Shown: positions 1 to 7,700 of the stretch, piece by piece
Numbering within the stretch: position 1 is the stretch's first letter
Layout of the letters: every line of letters begins with the position of its first letter
Assembly (NCBI GenBank): GCA_031385545.1
Contig: JANNBN010000125.1
Coordinates: forward strand, 8,181 to 72,180
DNA: 64,000 nucleotides
DNA from: JANNBN01 sp031385545
GTDB taxonomy: Bacteria; Actinomycetota; Acidimicrobiia; Acidimicrobiales; JANYDT01
Direction: 5' to 3'
Made by a program: the position numbers and the translations under genes
The notes under the pieces: model-generated
Told to the model about the DNA's origin: nothing
The model's input: the letters and a program-made list of their open reading frames with translations, nothing else
The model's database searches: none

Positions 1-733
1 GGTCGTGCGCCGATGGGCCCGTTCCCCACAGCGAACCGGAACCCGACAGGCTGACGCGCTCGTTGCCGAGCGTGACCTTGGCCAGCCGCCACCCGTCGTT
101 CTCCTGACCCACGAGGTACTCCGCCGGAAGGTGCACGTCGTCGAAAAACACCTGGTTGAAGCTGTGCGCCTTGGTCATGTCGATGACCGGCTGCATGGTG
201 ATGCCTGGTAGATCCATCGGGCAGATGAAATAGCTGATGCCCCGATGCTTCGACGCGTCGGTATTGGTACGCGCGATGAGTATTCCGTATTTCGAGTGGT
301 GCCCGCCAGAGGTCCAGATCTTGGACCCGTTGACGATGTAGTTGTCGCCATCTCGCACCGCTCGGGTGGACAGGCTTGCAAGATCGGAACCCGAATCGGG
401 CTCGGAGAACAGCTGACACCAGAAGTCTTCTCCCGACAGGATGCGCATCAGGAACCGGTCCTTCTGTTCCTGCGTTCCGGCCAACAGGATTGTGGGGCCG
501 GCCCACCCGATTCCGATCGCGTTCGACGGCCGACGCACCTGCGCACGATGCAGTTCGTCGTCGATGATCAGCTGATGGATGGGATCAGCCGCAAGCCCCC
601 ACGGCTGCGGCCAGTGCGGAGCGACGTAACCAGCCTCCGCCAACTGACGGCCCGCAGGGTTCGGGTTGGCCGCCAGCCACTCCCGAACGGCGAGGCGGCG
701 CGGGTCGTTCTCGGATGGGAGGTCGAAGTCCAT
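1..733 (-). CDS. acyl-CoA dehydrogenase, C-terminus cut by window edge
   Basis: This frame stays open from an ATG at 733 to the window edge, giving the first 244 residues of an acyl-CoA dehydrogenase, which oxidises acyl-CoA thioesters with FAD and passes electrons to ETF. The visible family signatures are the middle-domain segment WCQLFSEPDSGSDLASL, which contacts FAD and substrate, then VNGSKIWTSGGHHSKYGILIART, shown here only to mark the beta-domain, and a later LGNERV helix start. The C-terminal helical domain with the catalytic base lies outside the window. The N-terminus is short, starting MDFDLPSEND, with a weak GCAGGG ahead of the ATG. Upstream lies a repeat-rich gap, so the gene is probably first in its transcript. 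The substrate chain length cannot be told. Confidence 0.9.
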   Translation of the reverse strand, partial: MDFDLPSENDPRRLAVREWLAANPNPAGRQLAEAGYVAPHWPQPWGLAADPIHQLIIDDELHRAQVRRPSNAIGIGWAGPTILLAGTQEQKDRFLMRILSGEDFWCQLFSEPDSGSDLASLSTRAVRDGDNYIVNGSKIWTSGGHHSKYGILIARTNTDASKHRGISYFICPMDLPGITMQPVIDMTKAHSFNQVFFDDVHLPAEYLVGQENDGWRLAKVTLGNERVSLSGSGSLWGTGPSAHD

Positions 734-1183
734 CCCTGCACCGTACAGACAGCATCGGAGGCGCCCAAACCCGCGCAGCGTGGTGAGCCAACCTTCCGCG
801 CCGGGATCGACCTTCTCCAACGTTGCCCTTCCAGCAACCAACCCGGCGAAAACTCGCACCTGCAAGCGCTCCCAACGCAACGTTGGTTGCTATGGAGCGA
901 ACGTTGGTTGCGGAAAAGTCCAAGGTTGGTTGTGGTGCGCAGGTCGATCTGCCGCTGTTCGCAGACGGTTCAAGCCATTGCAGGCCTCGTGATCGGTTCG
1001 AGCGGGTGGAGGCGCGCAACGGCTGAGACGACATGCTCGTTCACCGGTAGGGTCGCAGGCGTGTGTTGCCTGGCAGCGACCGCAGACGACCCCGACGAGT
1101 TCGAGTCGCTCATGCTGCAGTTGTTCACGGAAGGCGACGATCTGCTTGACCTGAGGGCTCCCCACGGATTGGCCCCTATTGCT
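734..1183. other. gap without an intact gene
   Basis: No reading frame here has recognisable protein similarity. Long open frames cross it on both strands but read as low-complexity Arg/Pro/Ser translations typical of shadows in high-GC DNA. The stretch 817-933 holds the direct and inverted AACGTTGG repeats listed separately. A short plus-frame run at about 1075-1140 (ADDPDEFESLMLQLF) looks protein-like and is in frame with the hydrolase remnant that follows, but I cannot assign it. Confidence 0.5.
817..933. repeat. AACGTTGGTTGC repeats with 21-22 bp period
   Basis: AACGTTGGTTGC occurs exactly at 879-890 and 900-911, followed by a decayed third copy (AAGGTTGGTTGT) beginning at 922. The spacing is 21 then 22 bp, two helical turns. 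Upstream, GCAACCAAC at 834-842 is the inverse of GTTGGTTGC, and CAACGTTGCC begins at about 819. A related pair with the same 21 bp spacing is at 29205-29237, so this is a dispersed element rather than a chance run. Its function is unknown. Confidence 0.6.
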
Positions 1184-1290
1184 GATGGGTTTCGAGCAGT
1201 GAAGGTTGGTCGTATGCGCGCTTCGGAATGGGGCGTCGACCCGGCACTGGTCGGCATCCTGGGGTTCTCTGAGGCGGGTTCGTTCCAGCA
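1184..1290 (+). pseudogene. fragment of an alpha/beta hydrolase (esterase family)
   Basis: The plus frame reads MRASEWGVDPALVGILGFS, which matches the nucleophile-elbow region of acetyl-xylan-esterase-like alpha/beta hydrolases (typically R-A-x-E-W-G-I-D-P-x-R-I-G-V-x-G-F-S-A-G-G). The serine of the elbow is present, but GFSAGG has become GFSEAG and the protein similarity stops about ten residues later. No start, no catalytic Asp/His region and no downstream continuation were found, so it reads as a remnant. It lies just ahead of a second remnant of a different family. Recognition rests on one motif. Confidence 0.45.
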
Positions 1291-1374
1291 CATACCGCGC
1301 TGGCAGGGGTTGGCGTCACCCGCCCGTTCAACATCGCCGCGGGTCAAGTCGGCCGGACTGACGCGTGAGCAGTT

Positions 1375-1650
1375 CCGGTTGGCCGGAGTCAGCTATTTGC
1401 GCCACGGGCTCGGGTCATCGTCGACAACGACTTCAGCGGCGACCCAGACGGTTTGGTCCAGCTCGCGCATCACCTCCCCAGCCCGGCGGTCGACAACCAG
1501 GCAGCCCTCGCCATGGTCGCCGAAGCCATGCGCGACCACACCGACCTGCCGCTGTTCGTCGCCTACGGGGCGGGTGGTGGACCTTCGCAGGCCGAGTGGG
1601 GGACTATCGCCCGTTGCGCTGAGGTTCGTGCCAGGCGCCAGGACCGCTGA
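1375..1650 (+). pseudogene. nucleoside hydrolase remnant with internal deletion
   Basis: The frame carries the N-terminal metal/ribose motif of inosine-uridine nucleoside hydrolases, RVIVDNDFSGDPDGLVQLAHH (1411 onward), and then jumps directly to a mid-protein segment, AMVAEAMRDHTDLPLFVAYG, that normally lies about a hundred residues later. It stops at 1650 after some 15 further residues (about 80 codons in all from the metal motif). There is no ATG or GTG between the upstream in-frame stop and the first conserved residue. An intact family member has about 300 residues, so this is a collapsed pseudogene. It runs convergently into the 3' end of the flavoprotein gene, overlapping it by about 47 bp. 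Confidence 0.7.
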
Positions 1651-2860
1651 GCGTTCCTCGGCGCCACCGACGTGGGGTCAAGGCAATGCCGCGTGGGTAG
1701 TCCTCGAACAGCCAGCGAGCGAAGTTGGTACTGGTCCATGTGGTCGAACCCGAGATGCCCAGCGCGGCGTTTGCCACCCATTGTTGGTGCAGCAGCGTGG
1801 TGAGCAGCGCTGACATGCGGTGGTCGGGGCGCAGCTGGCGCAGCACGTCGGTGGTGTATTCGGTCGAAGTCTTCTCTTGGTCTGAGCCGCCGACGAGCAC
1901 GGCGCGCCCGGCAGCCATGCCGGTCTGCAGAGCCTGCCCGATGCCTTCGCCGGTCAGCACGTCGCCGGCCAAAGCCGCGTCGCCCACGTACAGCACTCGA
2001 CCAGCTGCAAGCGTTGCGTGATCCACTCCGCACGGGATGGGCCATGCCTTGGGGCTGCCCTCGGGAACACCGGACCCGAGCACGGCGCGGATGTGTGGCC
2101 GTTCGATCAACGACGCCCACGTTGCCTTCATTTTCTTGGTGGCAACGTCTGGCGTGCGTTCGATGCCGAAGCCGAAGTTGACCGAACCATCGGCCAGCGG
2201 GAAGCACCAGGCGTAGCCGGGAAGCAGGTCTTTCTCGAACCACACCCAGAGGTCTTTGGACTGCGGTGTGGTGACCCCGCCGAAGTACTGACGGTAGGCG
2301 TGCCACTCGCCGAGGTACGGGCTGGTCGGCCCGCCGGTCACCGGGCCGCTGATGAGTTTGCGCAGCGCAGACCACATGCCGTCTGCGCCGATCGCGTACG
2401 GGGCTCGGATCTCAAGCGCGCGTACGGAATCGCCGTGGGTCGCGTCGACCGTGAGTGTGACGCCATCGTGATCCTGCGTGGCATTGGTGAGGGTATGACG
2501 TTCCAGCACGGTGACCCCGTTGCGACGCGCCAGTTGCACAAGCGCGAAGTCGAGGTCGCCCCGGCGGGCAACAGCGGCGAAGCGACCCTGATTGCGGGGA
2601 AGCGGGAAGTGCGCAACCTTGCCGGAGGGGGCGCCGACGCGGACATCGGACACGTCTTGCCAACTCGGCACCAGTCGTGGGTCGAGGCCCAGCGTCTGCA
2701 GGCGACGAAGACAGCCGGTGGTGAGCCCGTCGCCGCAGCACTTGTCCCGTGGGAACACGGCCTTGTCGATGACGGTGACCGACCGATCGTGGCGGGCCAG
2801 GGTGATGGCTGCTGCAACTCCTGCGGGGCCTGCGCCGACAATCACAACATCCGGATGCAC
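1604..2860 (-). CDS. geranylgeranyl-reductase-family FAD oxidoreductase
   Basis: The protein has 418 residues and starts with a GTG codon. It opens with the dinucleotide-binding motif VVIVGAGPAGVAAAITLARH, followed by FPRDKCCGDGLT, the Cys-containing signature that follows the FAD fold in geranylgeranyl reductases and related flavoproteins, and later YVGDAALAGDVLTGEGIGQA, the second FAD contact (G-D-A-x8-G-E-G-I). Family members reduce isoprenoid chains of menaquinone or lipids, or act as halogenase-like monooxygenases, so the substrate is open. It lies 32 bp downstream of the membrane-protein gene on the same strand and may share its transcript. Its last 16 codons overlap a decayed gene on the other strand. 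Confidence 0.85.
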   Translation of the reverse strand: MHPDVVIVGAGPAGVAAAITLARHDRSVTVIDKAVFPRDKCCGDGLTTGCLRRLQTLGLDPRLVPSWQDVSDVRVGAPSGKVAHFPLPRNQGRFAAVARRGDLDFALVQLARRNGVTVLERHTLTNATQDHDGVTLTVDATHGDSVRALEIRAPYAIGADGMWSALRKLISGPVTGGPTSPYLGEWHAYRQYFGGVTTPQSKDLWVWFEKDLLPGYAWCFPLADGSVNFGFGIERTPDVATKKMKATWASLIERPHIRAVLGSGVPEGSPKAWPIPCGVDHATLAAGRVLYVGDAALAGDVLTGEGIGQALQTGMAAGRAVLVGGSDQEKTSTEYTTDVLRQLRPDHRMSALLTTLLHQQWVANAALGISGSTTWTSTNFARWLFEDYPRGIALTPRRWRRGTLSGPGAWHEPQRNGR

Positions 2861-2892
2861 GTGTCGACGCTAGCGGTGCCGCACCCGTACCG

Positions 2893-4461
2893 TCAGCCGC
2901 TGGACGGCGATTTGACGAAGAGGCGGGCGACCGGGTCGGTGGCCGGTTCGGTCCAACCGGGCGCCCGGCCAGCCGATATGTCCGCGGCGATTTGTTTGGC
3001 CATCGGAGAGCCCTTCGGCAGCAACACCCGGTCGGCGCCGACGGTCTTCAGCGAGCGCTGCCAATCCTTCGCGGCCTTCGCTCCCGTGATGCGGACGTAT
3101 TCGTCCATGAACGCGTCGCCGTACATGTCGGGGCGTCCGTCGACGAACACGGGGATCCGTTGCAGCACCAACCAGCCGCCGTAGTTGTAGTGGTTGAACA
3201 CGGTGCCGCCGGGGTTGTCCACCAACCATAGGGCGGCGGGGACAGGGAACTCCGCGGCACGGGCTTCGGTGTTGCCCCGCGCATTCACCGTGTTGCGTGT
3301 GATCGCGACCGAGGACACAACCGTGATGCTTGCGATCGCAGCGACCAACACGGAGCGGAGCTGCGGATCAAACGATTGACGCTGGCGCCTGGTGGCGGAA
3401 CGGGCGTTCCGTCGGCTTCGACGGTCGGCGGTGAGCGACGAGCCGACGGCTGCAAACACTGGAACAGTGCAGACAACGAACTGGCTGATGTTGCGCATCG
3501 ACTGTGCGCCGAGGAACGCGAATGGCACCACAAGACCGATCTCGGTGAGGCCGATAGTACGTCGCCGCAGTCCGATCAGAACCACCGGGAGCGATGCGAG
3601 CAGGAGCGCTGCGAACGGCCAGAATTGAGGGTCCGTGAAGTCCGGTCGGAACCACTCGCCCACATAGCGGGTCGACGCATTGTCACCGAGGTACGTGAAG
3701 GGGTAGACGAGACCGTCCAGGGTGTTCGGGCTGCAGAGCGAGGCGAGTACGCAACCGATGACGAGCGCCCATACCGAGCAGAGTGCGCGGTTCGTCGGGG
3801 CAACGGAACCCATCGGACGAAGCCGCGCGACAAGGCGTTCGCCGGTGGCACCACACGCAAAAACGAGCACCATCACGATCCCGAAGATGTACCCGCCGTG
3901 CAGGTTGACCCACAGCGCAGTCAGCGGAATCAGATCCCACGGGACGCGGCCTTTTCGATCGGTTGTGCGAGTCCAGCACTGCATCCGCATCCCGACAAAA
4001 GCAGTGAGAGCAAGTGTGAGCATCTGCGGTCTCACACCCCACGTGTGGACGGTTGAGATGGCGCCGATTGCTGCCAGTGACGCCGCCCAACCGCGCGATG
4101 CGCCCAGCAGCCTGGCGGTTCGGTGCAACAGACCCCACGCTGTCGTGATGATCGCGGCCCACACGACGATAAGCAGCGTGTCGCCGCCGAGGCTGCGGAT
4201 CGCGTGCATCAACACTTCGGTCATCCACTCGTGCGCTATCCACTTGCGTCCTGGAACGCTCCACGAGAACGGATCGGTGAACGGGATCCGGCGGTTCTCG
4301 ACGATCCAACGGCCTGTGCCCAGGTGCCACCCAAGATCAGGGTCCACGGCCGGCTGCAGAGCTAGGGCGAACAGCGTGCCGAGAATCCCAACGAGTGCCC
4401 AGGCGCTTGCATCCATCGAGCGGCGCGCCGACCGAACTCGGGACAGCGCAACTTCGGTCAT
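2893..4461 (-). CDS. polytopic membrane protein, GT-C-like
   Basis: This 522-residue protein has roughly ten hydrophobic segments. The first luminal loop reads DPDLGWHLGTGRWI, then FTDPFSWSVPGRKWIAHEWM, a pattern shared by a family of uncharacterised bacterial membrane proteins that resemble GT-C glycosyltransferases with an acidic DPD/DxD-type first loop. A soluble C-terminal part ends with PVFVDGRPDMYGDAFM. I place the start at the ATG at 4461 (MTEVALSRVR); an ATG at 4416 (MDASAWAL) is a possible alternative. Sequence further upstream in the same frame is Arg/Ser/Pro-rich and not convincing as protein. A sugar-transfer role is inference from topology and the acidic loop only. Confidence 0.7.
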   Translation of the reverse strand: MTEVALSRVRSARRSMDASAWALVGILGTLFALALQPAVDPDLGWHLGTGRWIVENRRIPFTDPFSWSVPGRKWIAHEWMTEVLMHAIRSLGGDTLLIVVWAAIITTAWGLLHRTARLLGASRGWAASLAAIGAISTVHTWGVRPQMLTLALTAFVGMRMQCWTRTTDRKGRVPWDLIPLTALWVNLHGGYIFGIVMVLVFACGATGERLVARLRPMGSVAPTNRALCSVWALVIGCVLASLCSPNTLDGLVYPFTYLGDNASTRYVGEWFRPDFTDPQFWPFAALLLASLPVVLIGLRRRTIGLTEIGLVVPFAFLGAQSMRNISQFVVCTVPVFAAVGSSLTADRRSRRNARSATRRQRQSFDPQLRSVLVAAIASITVVSSVAITRNTVNARGNTEARAAEFPVPAALWLVDNPGGTVFNHYNYGGWLVLQRIPVFVDGRPDMYGDAFMDEYVRITGAKAAKDWQRSLKTVGADRVLLPKGSPMAKQIAADISAGRAPGWTEPATDPVARLFVKSPSSG

Positions 4462-4798
4462 GCACCCAACATCGGCCTTCGCCCGGACCCCCTTGAGCCG
4501 TGAACCCCGTTGTGGGGACCGATTCTGGGGGGCGCGTCCTGGTGGAGCCTTTGTGTCCTCTGAGTGTCGACCGTGACGGGACGCACAAGACCGTGGGGGA
4601 CGCGACGTCGGGCTGGTGAGTCGGGCTGGTTCGGGCTGGTGAGTCGGGCCGGTGAGGTGGCCTGCGAAATCCGTGCGACCCCTGGCCCACCTCTTGCTAC
4701 GCTGCGTGTGCTCCGAGCCAACGTCGTCTCGGGACATCCCTCTCCGTGGTCGGGCCCTCCCCGTCCCGCTGGTCGATCTCCCGCAAAGGACACGTCTG
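4462..4798. other. divergent intergenic region upstream of gltB
   Basis: These 337 bp separate the membrane-protein gene (leftward) from gltB (rightward) and must carry both promoters. The left half holds one copy of a nested inverted repeat (4532-4604) and a short tandem run of TCGGGCTGGTGAG-like units at about 4608-4655. Near the gltB end AAAGGAC at about 4784-4790 is a good ribosome-binding site. I see no coding sequence. Confidence 0.6.
4532..4604. repeat. nested inverted repeat, copy A
   Basis: An outer arm CGCGTCC (4533-4539) pairs with GGACGCG (4598-4604), and an inner arm TTGTGTCC (4551-4558) pairs imperfectly with GGGACGCACAA (4578-4588). The right half, from GAGTGTCG to GTGGGGGACGCGA, matches a better-preserved copy at 28830-28905 over about 65 bp. 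Two copies with the same nested layout in different gaps point to a dispersed element family. Confidence 0.55.
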
Positions 4799-7700
4799 AT
4801 GAACGTTTTCGAGCAACTCGGTACCGCAACTCCAGGGCTCCCCGCAGCCCAGGGCCTGTACGACCCCGCCAACGAGCACGACGCCTGTGGTGTCAGCTTC
4901 GTCTGCAACATCAGGGGCGTTGCGTCCCACGACGTGGTGTCCAAAGGGCTCACCGCGCTGGAAAACATGGAGCACCGCGGCGCCAGCGGCTCAGAGATCA
5001 ACACCGGCGACGGAGCCGGCATCCTGGTGCAGATCCCGCACGACTTCTTCACCGCCGTGCTGCCCTTCGAGCTGCCGGCACGGGGCGAGTACGTGGCCGG
5101 CATGGTGTTTCTGCCCCGCAACCAGGAACAGGCTGACCGGGCCGTCGCGCAGATCACCAAGATCATCGACGCCGAGGGACTGCGCACGCTCGGCTGGCGG
5201 TTCATCACCCCGGATGACTCCATGATTGGGCCGACCGCCCGGGCTGCCATGCCGCAGTTCCGCCAGCTGTTCCTGCGCGGCATCGACCCGTATCTCAAGG
5301 ACATGGCACTGGAACGCCGTGCCTACGTGGTTCGCAAGCGCATCGAGAACGAGGTCGCCGGGGTTTACTTCCCAAGCCTCAGCCACCGCACAATCGTCTA
5401 CAAGGGCATGCTCACCACCGAGCAGCTGCGGCAGTTCTTCGGCGACCTGCAAGACCCCCGGTTCACCAGTGCAATCGCGCTGGTGCACTCACGGTTCTCC
5501 ACCAATACGTTCCCCAGCTGGCCGCTCAGCCACCCGTATCGGTACGTGGCGCACAACGGCGAGATCAACACCGTTCAGGGCAACCGCAACTGGATGCGTG
5601 CACGTGAGTCGCTGCTTGCCAGCGATCTCATTCCCGGTGACCTGAAGCGATTGTTCCCCGTCATCCAGCCCGGCGGGTCGGACTCGGCCAGCTTCGACAA
5701 CGTGTTGGAACTGCTCCACCTCGGCGGGCGTCCGCTGCACCATGCGGTGCTGATGATGATCCCCGAGGCGTGGGAGAACCATGCCGGCATGAGCACCGAG
5801 CTGAGGGCCTTTTATCAATTCCATTCGTCGCTGATGGAACCGTGGGACGGCCCCGCATCAATCGCGTTCACAGACGGCTCGATGATCGGCGCGGTGCTTG
5901 ACCGCAACGGGCTCCGCCCCAGCCGGTTCTGGGTCACCTCCGACGACATGGTGATCATGGCGTCGGAAGTCGGTGTGCTCGATATCGACCCTGCCAACGT
6001 GGTGCGCAAAGGCCGCTTGCAGCCGGGCCGGATGTTCCTTGTCGACACGGCTCAGGGTCGCATCGTCGACGACACCGAGATCAAGGACGCGCTTGCGACT
6101 GACCATCCGTACGCGGACTGGTTGCACGCGGGGCTGCTGCACATCGACGAACTGCCGGACCGCGAACACCAGGTGTACAGCCACGAGAGCGTGCTGCGCC
6201 GCCAGCAGATGTTCGGGTACACCCAGGAAGAGCTCACCATCCTCATTGCGCCGATGGCGAAGACCGGCCAAGAGGCGCTCGGCTCCATGGGCACCGACAC
6301 GCCCATCGCCGTGTTGTCCAAACGCCCTCGGCTCTTGTTCGATTACTTCCAGCAGCTGTTCGCACAGGTGACCAACCCGCCGCTCGACGCCATCCGCGAG
6401 GAGCTGGTCACCAGCCTCGGCAACTCCATCGGCCCAGAGGGCAACCTGCTCAGCCCCGGCCCAGCCAGCTGTCGGCACATCACCCTGTCCTCACCGATCA
6501 TCGACAACGACGAACTGGCCAAGCTGGTTCACGTCAACGACGACGGCGACATGCCCGGTTTCACACCGTTCGTGGTCCACGGCCTCTTCCCAGTTGCGGA
6601 GAATGGTGAAGGGCTGCGCAGGACGCTCGACGAGATTCGCGCCGGCGTCTCGGTGGCAATCGAGAACGGCGCCAAGATCATCGTCCTCAGCGACCGCGAT
6701 TCCAGCGCTGAGCTGGCACCCATCCCGTCGCTGCTGCTCGTCGCAGCGGTGCACCACCACTTGATCCGCGAGAAGTCCCGCAACAAGGTTTCGATCATTG
6801 TCGAGTCCGGCGATTGCCGCGAAGTTCACCATGCATGCTTACTTGTTGGTTTCGGAGCATCGGCCATTAACCCGTACCTGGCCATGGAATCCATCGAGGA
6901 CATGATCCGCCAGCACGAACTGGTCGCCGATCCGCGCAAGGCAGTCAAGGCGTACATCAAGGCAATGTCGAAGGGCATCTTGAAGGTGATGTCCAAGATG
7001 GGTATCTCCACGGTGTCGTCTTACATGGGTGCCCAGGTGTTCGAAACGATCGGGCTTTCGCAGGGCATTGTCGATGAGTACTTCACCGGTGTTGTGTCTC
7101 GCCTCGGCGGGGTTGGCATCGACGTCATCTCCCAAGAGGCAATCGCACGCCATTCCAAGGCCTACCCAACCCGCACCTCGTCGCGGGCACACCGTGCCCT
7201 GGACTGGGGCGGCGAGTACCAGTGGCGCCGCGACGGCGAGTACCACCTTTTCAACCCCGACACGGTGTTCAAGCTGCAGCATGCAACCCGCGCGAAGCGC
7301 TACGACATCTTCAAGGAGTACACCGCGGCGGTCAACGATCAGGCTCGCAACCTCGCCACGCTGCGCGGGTTGTTCGAGTTCCGGGCCGGTCTTCGTGCGT
7401 CGGTCCCGATCGACGAGGTCGAGTCGATCGGTTCCATCGTCAAGCGGTTCTCCACCGGTGCAATGAGCTACGGCTCCATCTCTGCCGAGGCACACGAGAA
7501 CCTCGCCATCGCCATGAACCGGTTGGGCGCAAAGTCCAACACCGGTGAAGGCGGCGAGGACGCCGAGCGGTTCGTGCCGATGGCGAACGGCGATTCCAAG
7601 CGCTCGGCCATCAAACAGGTCGCCTCCGGCCGGTTCGGGGTTACCAGCGAATACCTGGTCAACGCCGACGACATCCAGATCAAGATGGCGCAGGGTGCCA

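Noticed and set aside
245..1813. 522-codon open frame on the plus strand
   Set aside because: It is antisense to the acyl-CoA dehydrogenase at one end and to the flavoprotein gene at the other. Only the short hydrolase-like segment in the middle has protein similarity.
2018..3184. 388-codon open frame on the plus strand
   Set aside because: It is antisense to two genes with clear families.
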